Shown here piece after piece: positions 22,517 through 31,275 of a DNA stretch of 32,559 nt. The DNA is taken from assembly GCA_024278275.1 (NCBI GenBank), contig JAJRTN010000063.1, positions 1 to 32,559 of the forward strand, given 5' to 3'. Position 1 is the stretch's first letter. Each line of letters starts with the position of its first letter. The DNA is from Candidatus Hydrogenedentota bacterium. Lineage in GTDB: Bacteria; Hydrogenedentota; Hydrogenedentia; Hydrogenedentales; JAJRTN01. The notes beneath the pieces are model-generated. The model was not told the DNA's origin. It worked only from the letters and a program-made list of their open reading frames with translations, and did not search any database. A program made the translations under genes and the position numbers.

Positions 22517-25500
22517 GTGGATACCCCGGAGGACGCTATTGACGGGGCGTTCCGTTCCGCGCTCTACAACTTCGAATACAACTGGAACGAACCCTACGGC
22601 TGGAACGAGTGCATTCACCACTGGCTCGCCATGTGGCACAACCAGCACACGGCGGGCGCGGAGTGGATTGGCCAGGAAGACCGGTCCCGTCTCTGCACGC
22701 TGACCCTCGCGGAAAATCTCCTGCCCTCCGGCGCGGTGCCCCAGTTCACCCTGGACGGCAGCAAACGGCGCGACTTCGGCGGATCGAACCAGTTCTGGGC
22801 CTGGCAGGCGCGGCACTACTGGAAGTTCACCGGGGACCGTGATTTCGCCAAGGCGGTCGCCCCCGCGCTGGACAAGGTGCTGGCCCAGACCTTCGCGGAA
22901 CACGACCCGGACGGCAACCTCTTGTTCGCCTGGGGCTTGCAAATCGGGAACCAGGAGGACTTCATTCAGTTTTACCACGACGGCGCGACGCCCACCCTGG
23001 AGGTGATCAACATGATGCGCACGCGGGCCGAATTGGCGGAAGGCTTGGACGATAGGGAAACCGCCCTGCTCTGGCGGGGGCGCGTGGCGCGGGCGAAATC
23101 GACGCTCATGAAAAAGCTCTGGCTCAAGGATCTGGGCCGCTTCGGGAGCTACGTCGATGAACACGGCAAGATGCGGCTCGACGGGCAATACCACACCTTC
23201 CTGTACCCGGTGATCGGGGACCTGGTGGACGACCTGGACGGCTACACCAGTTTGCGGCATGTCCATGGCACCCTCACGGGCGCGGACGGCGAGGTGTATT
23301 GCTCGAACAATTTCCCCAACCACGACAACGGCACCTGGGGCATGCAGGCGGGTGCGGCGCAGCAGCCGTGGGCCGCATGGGCCTACGCCAGGGCCGGGCA
23401 GCGCAACCACACCTACCGCCCCCTGCTCGCCATCGCCCGGGAAGTGATGAACCGGAACCTGCGTGGCGCGTGGCCCGAGGTGATGCTCGAACACACGCCC
23501 GCCTATTTCTCGCCCCCCGCCGGGCTCTTCATCGCAAGCGTCACCGAGGCGCTTTTCGGCCTCCACGTTGACCGGCCCGCCGGGGAACTCCGGGTGGCGC
23601 CCTCCTTTCCCGACACCTGGCCCAAGGCACGAATCCACCTTGCCCAATACGGCGCGGAATATAAACGCGACGGGAACCACATTACCTACACGGTGACCAG
23701 CGCGGACGCCATGCCACGCCGGTTACGCTGGTCCCTGCCCCCGGCGCGGGATATCCGCGTCACCGCCAACGGAAAACCGCTGGCCGTCCGGGTGCGTGCC
23801 GGGGTGGACCAGGTCGTCGCGGAAGCCCTCGCTCCCGCCGGCATGGAAACACGTTTCGAGATAACGTGGGAGCCGGTAGACTACCGCGTCCATCACGCGG
23901 GTTCCGTCGCCGAGGGCGACACGCTGACGGTGGAGATCGAGGGGGCGCGTATTGTCGGGGTGGAGGACCGCTGCGGCGTGCTGGATGGCTGGCGCATTCT
24001 CGATGGAACAAGCCTGAAAGCGCGGGTAAACCGGGATCTCCTTTCCGCTTACCGGCCCTATGGCCGTCTCGGCCAGGTAACCTTTTCCCGCCGCACCTTC
24101 TTCCTCGACTGCGAACAGGAGGGTGTACGCTTTTGGGCGCCCGTGGATCTGACCGTGCTTCCACCCTTCGAAGCCGCGCCCGTGGAGGATCTTCGCGTGA
24201 CCGGGCATGGCGTGAGCGCCAAGGTGCTCCTGCGCAACAACACGACGGAAGAGGCCGTGGGCCGCGCGTGGCTTCACCTGGCGCGGCACGACATCCCCTT
24301 CGCGGTACGCCTCGCGGCCCGCGCGGAGCGTGTCTTCGAGGTCTACCTGCCCGCCAACACGGCGGGCCTCCTCTCGGTGGGTGACAACACGGCCCACGTG
24401 ACCCTGCCGAACGGAACGTCTCTCGCCCTTAACCTGGCCTTTACCCCCACGGAGGCCGTGGAGCCGCTCCTGTCCTTCGCCAGGGAACGTCTCGTGAGTC
24501 TGCCTTTGCCGGCGGAAAGCCTGTCGCCCTGTACGGCGTGGAAGGGCCTGCGTCAGGGCTCCCACGGCGGGGCCATGCCGTGGCCGGGCTGGGTCGAACC
24601 GCTGAAGGGTATCGAGGAACAGGCGGTCTTCGAGTCCCCCGAGTTGCCCGGGGTCCGTTTCGAGGTGACACCCGGAAAATGGGTGCTCGTGGGCGAGCGG
24701 ATCGGCCGGCCCGCTTTCCGCCTCGACGTGAAGCCGGGAAATTACAAGAAGTTCTACCTCCTCGTGGCCACCTTCGCGGACAACCATGACATGTATACCC
24801 AACTGGGGCACATCACGGTGCGAGGCGACGAGGGCGTGTTAAAGGCCCGGTCGCTTTACCTGCCCGGCGACGTGGATTGGTGGGAACGCCACGGCATGGC
24901 CGACACCATGGGCACGGCGCGTTTCCCGCGCAAGGATCGCTTCGGCCTGCTGCCCCGGCTCGGTTCGGACGACACGGAGTGGGATGAAGCGAAGCCGCCC
25001 GACTTGCCCGTGCATGACGGGCTGCTGCTGGGACGCTGGCGCAAGGTGCGGCCTTCGTGGACGCCGCCATCGTTTCCGCAGCCTGAATACTGGGCTGCGA
25101 GTCGTGTTATCAGTACGCCCAACTGCACCTTCAACGTCATTGAGCTGGACCTCGGTCGCCCCATGTCGGTCACCTCCATCGCCTTGGACACAACGGGCAT
25201 CTGTCCCGGCTTTGCGCTCTACGGCGTGGTGGCCGAGACGGTTGGCGGCATGGAAAACCTCGTGGGGACACCGTGGTTGCCGGGCGGTAAGTTCCGCGAT
25301 TCCCAACTCGTTTTCAACCTTGGCGCGGCCACCGGCCTGTCCGGCTGGACCCTCGATGGCGCGGTCCTTGGCGCGGCCCTTGGGCAATTCTCCCTTAACA
25401 CCCTCGTTCCCGGGGGCGAGTCCGCCACGGGTCGCGCCCTGTCCCCGGCCTTCAAACTGCCCGACGATGCGCGTGCGCTGGAAGTGGAGATTCACGGCGG

Positions 25501-25735
25501 CAACAACCGTGTCGTGGACGGAAAGGACAACCTGGTCCTGCGCCTGATTGATGGGAAGACCGGCGAAGTCCTCGCCCGCATGACGCCGCCCGGTACGCAT
25601 CGCCTCACCATGCAGCGTGTTCCGATCCGCGACTTCGCCGGGAGAACGGTGCGGCTGGAACTGTGCGACACGAACACGGACCCGTCCTTCGCCTGGATTG
25701 GAATCCGGCGGGTGAGCGTCATTGCCGGGGAGTGA
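22517..25735 (+). CDS. Large six-hairpin glycosidase-like protein B, 3' part (catalytic and C-terminal domains)
   Basis: 1072 aa following directly after the TAA in the same frame. The codon right after the stop is GTG (TAAGTG), so re-initiation is conceivable, but no ribosome site is visible. Residues about 1-390 form an (alpha/alpha)6 glycosidase-type barrel: YNFEYNWNEPYGWNECIHHWLAMWH, GGSNQFWAWQARHYW, GNQEDFIQFYHDGATPT, CSNNFPNHDNGTWGMQAGA and WPEVMLEHTPAYFSPPAG. Conserved acidic residues in NECIHHW and NQEDF are plausible catalytic candidates. Several beta domains follow. The last 140 residues (LSGWTLDG, TGRALSPAFKL, RMTPPGTHRL, VRLELCDTN, FAWIGI) duplicate the N-terminal domain of protein A. 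Family and substrate are unknown. Without the 5' part it has no signal peptide. Confidence 0.75.
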   Translation: MDTPEDAIDGAFRSALYNFEYNWNEPYGWNECIHHWLAMWHNQHTAGAEWIGQEDRSRLCTLTLAENLLPSGAVPQFTLDGSKRRDFGGSNQFWAWQARHYWKFTGDRDFAKAVAPALDKVLAQTFAEHDPDGNLLFAWGLQIGNQEDFIQFYHDGATPTLEVINMMRTRAELAEGLDDRETALLWRGRVARAKSTLMKKLWLKDLGRFGSYVDEHGKMRLDGQYHTFLYPVIGDLVDDLDGYTSLRHVHGTLTGADGEVYCSNNFPNHDNGTWGMQAGAAQQPWAAWAYARAGQRNHTYRPLLAIAREVMNRNLRGAWPEVMLEHTPAYFSPPAGLFIASVTEALFGLHVDRPAGELRVAPSFPDTWPKARIHLAQYGAEYKRDGNHITYTVTSADAMPRRLRWSLPPARDIRVTANGKPLAVRVRAGVDQVVAEALAPAGMETRFEITWEPVDYRVHHAGSVAEGDTLTVEIEGARIVGVEDRCGVLDGWRILDGTSLKARVNRDLLSAYRPYGRLGQVTFSRRTFFLDCEQEGVRFWAPVDLTVLPPFEAAPVEDLRVTGHGVSAKVLLRNNTTEEAVGRAWLHLARHDIPFAVRLAARAERVFEVYLPANTAGLLSVGDNTAHVTLPNGTSLALNLAFTPTEAVEPLLSFARERLVSLPLPAESLSPCTAWKGLRQGSHGGAMPWPGWVEPLKGIEEQAVFESPELPGVRFEVTPGKWVLVGERIGRPAFRLDVKPGNYKKFYLLVATFADNHDMYTQLGHITVRGDEGVLKARSLYLPGDVDWWERHGMADTMGTARFPRKDRFGLLPRLGSDDTEWDEAKPPDLPVHDGLLLGRWRKVRPSWTPPSFPQPEYWAASRVISTPNCTFNVIELDLGRPMSVTSIALDTTGICPGFALYGVVAETVGGMENLVGTPWLPGGKFRDSQLVFNLGAATGLSGWTLDGAVLGAALGQFSLNTLVPGGESATGRALSPAFKLPDDARALEVEIHGGNNRVVDGKDNLVLRLIDGKTGEVLARMTPPGTHRLTMQRVPIRDFAGRTVRLELCDTNTDPSFAWIGIRRVSVIAGE

Positions 25736-25754
25736 TGTGCGAAACGCATCCGAA

Positions 25755-27020
25755 TCAGCCGTTATGGTATTCCTTACGGGCGGCGGGGGGGGCTTCGATC
25801 CGGTAGTCATAGCGCAGGTCGGCATACTCCCAATGGAGGCGTCCATCACCCAGCACGGCGAAACGCCGCACCACGTCCTTGTAAAGGTCCCTGGTTCCGT
25901 CCTGGATTTGAACCTGCAGGATGTAGAGGCCCGGGTTGATGGGCCAGTCGGGGATATCCACGCCGAACCGCACCCCGCCTTCGCGGACCCCCCGGAGCAC
26001 GGCGCCGTTACGGGAGGAAATACCGGTCATGCGCGTCCAGTCCTCACGGAAGATCCAGATCCCCACGTTCAGGTCCGCCACGGGACGCTGGAGGGTAAAT
26101 TGGACGTTAATGGTAACGGCGGCGTGTACGGGAAAGGCGTCCACCATCTCCCCGTCCACCACCAACGTTGCTGAAACATTCTCCACCTGTTCCCCGCGGG
26201 GTGTTTCCCGTGGAGCGGTGGCGGCCTTTTCCTGAGCCTCGCCATGGTCGAGCTGCTCCGCGTTTTCCTCGGCGAGGTGATCCAGGTAGCGTTGAACGGT
26301 TTTCTTCGCGGGGCCGGCCATGCGCGTCTTGCCGTGGTCGAGCCACATGGCCCGTTCGCAAAGCTGCACCACCTGGGTGTGGCTGTGCGAGACGAGGATG
26401 ATGGTTACGCCGCGGTTTTTCAGTTCGTGCATGCGAATGAAGCACTTGTTCTGGAAGGCGAAATCACCCACCGAGAGTATTTCGTCCACGAGCAGGATGT
26501 CGGGATCGAGGTGAATACCCACGGCAAAGCCGAGCCGAGCCTGCATGCCCCGGCTGTAACTGGAAAAAGGGCTTTCGATGACATCCGCCAACTCGGCGAA
26601 ATCAACGATTGCTTCCTCCAGGGCCGCGGTCTTGCGCCTCCCCAACCCCAGTAAGGCGGCCGCGTTGTAGATATTGTCACGCCCGGAAAGGTTGGGATGA
26701 AAGCCGGCGCCGAGGTTGATGAGCGCCTGCACCCGGCCCGATACGATGACCGATCCCGCGTCGGGCTTGACGAGACCGTTGATCATCTTCAGGAGGGTGC
26801 TTTTGCCCGAGCCGTTCCGGCCGATGATGCCCAGCGATTCCCCGGGTTCGAGAAAAAAAGAAGCCCGGTCCACCGCGTAGAACTCATCTTCGCGCAGGGT
26901 GTTGTCGGCGCGATGTCCCATTAACTCGCGGAAAATATCGCCAATCCCATACGACAGGTGCCGGTAGGTGTTGCGCGAGTATTTCTTGGACGCGCGATCC
27001 ACGACAATCACCGGCTTCAC
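25755..27020 (-). CDS. Wzt-like polysaccharide ABC exporter ATPase (second copy)
   Basis: 421 aa from a GTG that overlaps the upstream ATPase stop codon (GTGA), so translation is coupled. The ATPase domain (residues 1-240) has Walker A GRNGSGKS (67-74), an LSGGQ-equivalent SYSRGMQ (154-160) and Walker B ILLVDE (175-180). INLGAGFHPNLSGRDNIYNAA is characteristic of Wzt/TagH-type exporters of O-antigen or teichoic acid. Residues 270-421 form the Wzt C-terminal beta domain, which in O-antigen systems recognises the glycan end. A charged Glu/Gln/Ala-rich linker (about 240-265) joins them. It is last in the leftward permease-ATPase-ATPase operon. Confidence 0.88.
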   Translation of the reverse strand: MKPVIVVDRASKKYSRNTYRHLSYGIGDIFRELMGHRADNTLREDEFYAVDRASFFLEPGESLGIIGRNGSGKSTLLKMINGLVKPDAGSVIVSGRVQALINLGAGFHPNLSGRDNIYNAAALLGLGRRKTAALEEAIVDFAELADVIESPFSSYSRGMQARLGFAVGIHLDPDILLVDEILSVGDFAFQNKCFIRMHELKNRGVTIILVSHSHTQVVQLCERAMWLDHGKTRMAGPAKKTVQRYLDHLAEENAEQLDHGEAQEKAATAPRETPRGEQVENVSATLVVDGEMVDAFPVHAAVTINVQFTLQRPVADLNVGIWIFREDWTRMTGISSRNGAVLRGVREGGVRFGVDIPDWPINPGLYILQVQIQDGTRDLYKDVVRRFAVLGDGRLHWEYADLRYDYRIEAPPAARKEYHNG

Positions 27021-28657
27021 GATACCACCTCCGCGGGCCAGGGTCGCTCCTGTTCGGCAAGCAGCGTGTCGCCCCCGTAGGCACGGACCCGCAAGACCGC
27101 GTTCTCCGGCAACGGATCCGGAACCGCCCCGTTGAACTCGAAACCCCCGTGGTGGTTCATGTAGGCGGGGTGGCTCCGGGCCACGTCGTTGCGTATCAGG
27201 CCACGCGTGGCATCACCGAGAAACAGATCCCCGAGAAAAACAGCCACGCGGGTGACGGGTTTGGGTGCAAGCCCCCAGCCGCGAATATGAAGCCGGCCAT
27301 CGCTTACCGTCACCTGTCCGATGGAAAGGATGGACGGCAGACCGGGGTCCGGCTCATACGTGACGGTGCGCTCCACCCCGTCGGCCACCACATGCGCGGT
27401 ATACCGCAGGTCGAGGGGATTCCAATAGAGCCGGCCGTCTCCGGCCACTTCAAAGCGCTTGGCCACATTGCGGTGCAGGTAGCTTCGGCCCTCGTGAATG
27501 GGCAAGAGCAGCACATACTTCCCGGGGGCCAGGCAGAAGTCGGGCAAATGGACGGAACAACGGACCTCGCCTTCATGCACGTCGGTGAGCAAATCCCCGT
27601 TGAGGGTGGAAAAGGCGGTGATTTTCACGCCGTCCTCCGTGAAGATGACGCAACTCACGTTGAGGTCGGTGACCCTTTTTTTCAGACGAAAGCCATACTC
27701 CAGGAGCACGTCGTCGTGGCAACGCAACCCGTCCACTTCCCGGCCATTCACGAGAAACCGCAGGCGCACCCCCTCGACATGGTCCTCCTCGTCGTGGATG
27801 GGGCCGTAGCGGGTATCGGCGCGGCGTGCGATGTGGTGGGTCATGATTTCCGCGGTGGCCGCCTTCAACGCCTGGAGGTGACGCTCCTGCTCCGCCACCT
27901 GGGCGGTCATGAGGGAATCAAGATAGGCGCGGACGGTTTTCTCGGCGGGACCATCGGCCATGAGCCGGCCCTGGTCAAGCCAGATGGCGCGGTCGCAGAA
28001 CTCCGTGATGCTGCCGTGGTTGTGCGACACGAGCACGATGGTGACCCCATCCCGCTTGAGCCTGCGCATGCGGGCAAAGCACTTCCGCTGAAACCCGAAG
28101 TCACCCACCGACAGGATCTCGTCCACCAGCAGCAATTCGGGTGCCAGGTGGATGGCCACGGAAAAGCCGAGACGCGCCTTCATCCCCTGGCTGTAGGTAC
28201 CCACGGGACTGTCAATGAAATCTCCTATCTCGGCGAAGGCGACGATGTCGCCGTAAATCCGCTTCACCCTGTCTTGGGAGAGGCCGGCCATGGAGGCGGC
28301 GTTCCGGATGTTCTCCCGGCCGGAGAGGTTCATGTTGAAACCCGCGCCTAGGTTCATGAGCGCCTGCACGCGACCCCGCACCGTGATGCGGCCCGTGTCG
28401 GGCTTGGTGAGGCCGGCCATCATGCGCAACAGGGTGGTCTTACCCGACCCGTTCCGGCCGACAAAAGCAAGGGTCTCCCCCCGTTTCACCTCGAAAGAAA
28501 CATGGTCCACCGCCCAGAACTCGTCCCGGCGCAAGGTCTCCCGGCGCTTCGCCCCGGTGAGTTCCCGAAAAAGATCCGTGATGCCGTAGGTAAGGTGGGC
28601 GTTGGCCCGGCGCGGGTATTTACGCGAGGCATTCTCGACTGCAATGAGCGGTGTCAC
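27017..28657 (-). CDS. Wzt-like polysaccharide ABC exporter ATPase with extra C-terminal domain (first copy)
   Basis: 546 aa from the GTG at 28655-28657, one base after the permease stop codon. The open frame extends upstream only through the permease gene. Walker A GRNGSGKT (67-74), the SYSQGMK-like signature (TYSQGMKARLGF), Walker B LLLVDE and MNLGAGFNMNLSGRENIRNAA mark it as a Wzt-type ATPase. The first 80 residues align with the second copy without gaps, so the two are paralogues from a tandem duplication. A Wzt-like beta domain (about 290-420) is followed by an additional domain of about 105 residues (VSDGRLHIRGWGLAP, VAVFLGDLFLGDATRG, GGFEFNGAVPDP). This resembles beta-sandwich modules found attached to surface-glycan enzymes, and most Wzt proteins lack it. 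Confidence 0.88.
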   Translation of the reverse strand: MTPLIAVENASRKYPRRANAHLTYGITDLFRELTGAKRRETLRRDEFWAVDHVSFEVKRGETLAFVGRNGSGKTTLLRMMAGLTKPDTGRITVRGRVQALMNLGAGFNMNLSGRENIRNAASMAGLSQDRVKRIYGDIVAFAEIGDFIDSPVGTYSQGMKARLGFSVAIHLAPELLLVDEILSVGDFGFQRKCFARMRRLKRDGVTIVLVSHNHGSITEFCDRAIWLDQGRLMADGPAEKTVRAYLDSLMTAQVAEQERHLQALKAATAEIMTHHIARRADTRYGPIHDEEDHVEGVRLRFLVNGREVDGLRCHDDVLLEYGFRLKKRVTDLNVSCVIFTEDGVKITAFSTLNGDLLTDVHEGEVRCSVHLPDFCLAPGKYVLLLPIHEGRSYLHRNVAKRFEVAGDGRLYWNPLDLRYTAHVVADGVERTVTYEPDPGLPSILSIGQVTVSDGRLHIRGWGLAPKPVTRVAVFLGDLFLGDATRGLIRNDVARSHPAYMNHHGGFEFNGAVPDPLPENAVLRVRAYGGDTLLAEQERPWPAEVVS

Positions 28658-28658
28658 G

Positions 28659-29522
28659 TCACGCACGCTCCGCGAGCACCGGTATGGCCAGATGGAAAAC
28701 AAGCCAGCCCGTCAGGAAAACCACGCCGGAGGCCACGGAAACGACAATCCAGCCGGTGAGATGGTGGGTGGCGTTCGCCGTCGCCAGCAGACGGAGGTTG
28801 TTGATCATGTAAGCGACCGGATTCACGCGATCCAGGACGGCCATCGTCCCGGTCAGGTTCCACAGCACCGGGGAAAGGTAGCGCAAGGGCATCAGTATAA
28901 TACGCACCACCCGCCCCACGTCGGCATAGATGGCGTGGAAGGGGGCGAGGAAAATACCGATGGACATGCCGCACAGGATGAGGAGCGGGAAACAGGCGAC
29001 AAAGTTCACGAAGCCCAGCGGGGAAAAGGAACTCAACCCGTCGGCTTCCGCGGCGTGCCACAGAAACACGGAGAAGCAGAACATCACCGCGATTCTGAAC
29101 AGGCTGTAAAAACCCACGCGAAAAAACACCGACATGATAAGTGCCTCGGCGGGCAGCTTCACGTGGGTCAGCAGGTTCTTCGAGCGCGAGATGAGTTGGG
29201 TGGATTGAATCGTGGCCTCGCTGAAGGTCTGGTAAAGCAGCAGACCATAGATGACAAAGACCGAATAGGGCATGGGCATGGCACCGGGATCCACCACGGC
29301 GGCGCGGCGCAGGTAATAGAAAATGGTGCCCAGGATAAAAGGCTCGACAAAATCCCAGAGGAAACCAAAAGCCGACCGGGCATATTCGTTGGCAATATCC
29401 TTCCGGCAGAGCCGGTAGGCCATGTAGGGCGAGACGCGGCACCCTTCGGCCATGTTTCGGATGACCCGTGAAAAGTCCCGGACCTGGGATTCGGCCGTAT
29501 ATACACGTTCTATCGTGGGCAT
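28659..29522 (-). CDS. Wzm-like polysaccharide ABC exporter permease
   Basis: 287 aa with the ABC-2 type membrane domain. The N-terminus is cytoplasmic with an amphipathic stretch (RVSPYMAYRLCRKDIANEYARS) leading into AFGFLWDFVEPFILGTIFYYL. About six membrane helices follow, including PYSVFVIYGLLLYQTF, a central pair around 150-200 (FPLLILCGMSIGIFL), and LTGWIVVSVASGVVFLTGWLVF at the end. NPVAYMINNLR before the last helix is a family landmark. With the two downstream ATPases it would export a lipid-linked or protein-bound polysaccharide across the inner membrane. No strong ribosome site is visible before the ATG, and an internal start cannot be excluded. Confidence 0.88.
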   Translation of the reverse strand: MPTIERVYTAESQVRDFSRVIRNMAEGCRVSPYMAYRLCRKDIANEYARSAFGFLWDFVEPFILGTIFYYLRRAAVVDPGAMPMPYSVFVIYGLLLYQTFSEATIQSTQLISRSKNLLTHVKLPAEALIMSVFFRVGFYSLFRIAVMFCFSVFLWHAAEADGLSSFSPLGFVNFVACFPLLILCGMSIGIFLAPFHAIYADVGRVVRIILMPLRYLSPVLWNLTGTMAVLDRVNPVAYMINNLRLLATANATHHLTGWIVVSVASGVVFLTGWLVFHLAIPVLAERA

Positions 29523-29973
29523 GTTGGGTGGGTGGTTCCAAGGGCGCGGGATGGACGTACCGCGTTAATTTCAGGGGCGATGCTGATGGGAAGAAACTAC
29601 CACATTGCCCCGGCCCCCTACAAACCCGGCCGCTCGGACCGTGTTTGCCAAGGCCCGCCCGAAGCGACAATCCAGGCGAAGCCCCGCGATCCCCCCCTAC
29701 CTGCTCGTTCCCACGGTCCTCCGTGGGAATGTATAAGGCCGCCGTCCCCGGCGGCATATCGCGATGGGCCGGTGTATGCAGGGCATGGAAAGATTCGACC
29801 GGGGACAGTCGAGATAGGCATTCCCACGCAGAGCGTGGGAACGAGCGGGAAGGGCCATTTCCACCCACGGTGGCCCGAGGCTTCCCCGCAATGACGGTCT
29901 TTTGGTTCCGGCTGGGACGGGTCAGGGGAATGCTGACAACGAGCGATGAACAAAGAACTTCTCAAACACGCTC
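29523..29973. other. Spacer between exporter operon and LacI gene, repeat-filled
   Basis: 451 bp with no supportable gene. The upstream third is featureless. The middle carries the inverted hairpin repeat pair described separately, and the rest shows nothing recognisable. Open frames here are low in coding character. Confidence 0.5.
29704..29845. repeat. BIME-like pair of inverted GTTCCCACG hairpins
   Basis: The left unit CTCGTTCCCACGG-TCCT-CCGTGGGAATG and the right unit GCATTCCCACGC-AGA-GCGTGGGAACGAG are each hairpins and are inverted copies of one another, bounding about 85 bp. Another hairpin, GCCGCC-GTCCCC-GGCGGC, lies between them. The arrangement resembles bacterial interspersed mosaic elements (paired REPs). 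Related units are at 13769-13799 and near 6570. Confidence 0.65.
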
Positions 29974-31044
29974 TCAGGCACCGGGCGGGGCGGTGGAACT
30001 TCGAATGACGAGTTCGGGCGTCAGTTCAACCGATTGCTGGCCGGTGGGCTCGTCCTTGGCCTCGAGCACGTGGCGCAAAATCCGCAGCGGCGCCCCCACG
30101 ATCTCGTCGGTGAGGTTTTCCACGGCGCTCAAGTCGAAAAGCTCGGCAAAATCCGAGTTGTCATAAACGGCCAGGGACAAATCCTCGGGAATGCGCAGAC
30201 CGCGTTCCTGGGCGGCGCGAATGATCCCCATGGCCAGCAGATCGTTTCCCGCGAAGATGGCCGTGGGCCGCGGGGCCTGATCCAGCAGACGGCGGCCCGC
30301 GGCAAGGCCGCCCTGCAGCGTCGATTCACAAAGCACCAGTCTGTCGGGCGCGACTTCCCCGCCTCGTTCCGCCAGCGCGCGGGACAGGCCGCTGTAGCGT
30401 CCATCTCCGGGCGGCATGAGGGCGCGATCCACGGAAGTTTTCGGGCCGCCCAGGGGAACCCCCAGCAGGTCGATGACTGCCGCGACACGCCGGTGTCCCA
30501 GGTCGATAAGGTGACGCGTCATGGTGTACCACCCCATCTCAATGTCCATGGCGACCCAATGCACCCGTTCATTCAGGCATTTTCCCATGATGACGATGGG
30601 AATGTGCTTTTCGGGTAACTCCAGCAAGGGTTCCAGGAGGTGCGCCGAGTGCATGGGGTAAATGACCAAACCATCCACGCGCCGCTCCCGTGCAAAGAGT
30701 TCGATGTAGCGCCGATACTCCTCGAAATCCTCCAGGTAGCAGCCCAGGGCGATGTGGCAGCCATCCGCCCTGGCCAGGGCCTGCATACGGTCAATCACGC
30801 GCCCCACATAGGGGGTGGCGGCCCGAGGCACCAGCAATCCATACACACTCGTGCGGCCCGTGGCCATGATCCGCGCGCCGATATCGGGCTGATAGCCCAA
30901 CCGGTCGGCGACGGCGCGAACCCGTGCGATGGTTTCCGGGCTGACCAGTTTTCCCTGGAGCGCCCGCGATACGGTGGATCGATTGATACCCAGGTGGCGG
31001 GCGATGTCTTCCGTGGTAACCTTCACGCTCCCCCCATTCCCCAT
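29974..31044 (-). CDS. LacI-family transcriptional regulator
   Basis: 356 aa from the ATG at 31044. A GTG at 31024-31026 would give the more typical LacI start VKVTTEDIARHLGI and is equally plausible. The helix-turn-helix (about residues 7-30) reads VTTEDIARHLGINRSTVSRALQGK and is followed by the hinge region (RVRAVADRLGYQPDIGARIMATGRT). The ligand domain (70-330) is of the periplasmic-binding-protein type, with VDGLVIYP, IVIMGKC and TAIFAGNDLLAMGIIRAAQERGLRIPEDLSLAVYDN. It would bind a sugar or sugar derivative and release or repress nearby promoters. The divergent pseudopilin gene is the most direct candidate target. The effector cannot be read from the sequence. Confidence 0.92.
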   Translation of the reverse strand: MGNGGSVKVTTEDIARHLGINRSTVSRALQGKLVSPETIARVRAVADRLGYQPDIGARIMATGRTSVYGLLVPRAATPYVGRVIDRMQALARADGCHIALGCYLEDFEEYRRYIELFARERRVDGLVIYPMHSAHLLEPLLELPEKHIPIVIMGKCLNERVHWVAMDIEMGWYTMTRHLIDLGHRRVAAVIDLLGVPLGGPKTSVDRALMPPGDGRYSGLSRALAERGGEVAPDRLVLCESTLQGGLAAGRRLLDQAPRPTAIFAGNDLLAMGIIRAAQERGLRIPEDLSLAVYDNSDFAELFDLSAVENLTDEIVGAPLRILRHVLEAKDEPTGQQSVELTPELVIRSSTAPPGA

Positions 31045-31123
31045 CCAATCGGTGCATCAGAGTGCATAACATTGGATTTTGCCGCACTTTCCATGTTTTT
31101 TAGTTTATCAAAATGATGAAGGC

Positions 31124-31152
31124 TTGACAAGGTGGAGGGCTTGCTCTATGAT
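31124..31152 (+). promoter_or_regulatory. Sigma-70-type promoter of the pseudopilin gene
   Basis: TTGACA (31124-31129) and TATGAT (31147-31152) are separated by 17 bp, a near-consensus promoter. The start is predicted near 31159, 117 nt before the ATG. Confidence 0.75.
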
Positions 31153-31156
31153 GGAT

Positions 31157-31186
31157 TGCACGCTGGTGCACGTACTGGGTGCGTGC
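31157..31186. promoter_or_regulatory. Candidate LacI-type operator at the pseudopilin transcription start
   Basis: GCACGC (31158-31163) and GCGTGC (31181-31186) form an inverted repeat immediately after the -10 element, and TGCA-CGCTGG-TGCA (31157-31170) lies within it. The position over +1 to +28 is suitable for repression by the divergent LacI-family protein. Related TGCAT motifs lie at 31053-31065, close to the lacI-like start. Confidence 0.35.
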
Positions 31187-31275
31187 GGGTTTGGCATGAT
31201 GACATTATGGCGCGGCACATCCCGTCGGATGCTGCAACCGCCGTGAAATGCTGCGGCAAATGGAGGAAGGGTCTA

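Noticed and set aside
21722-23680. Open frame of 652 codons on the minus strand
   Set aside because: Same reason: antisense of the glycosidase-like gene B. It runs across the TAA there, but its translation shows no family features.
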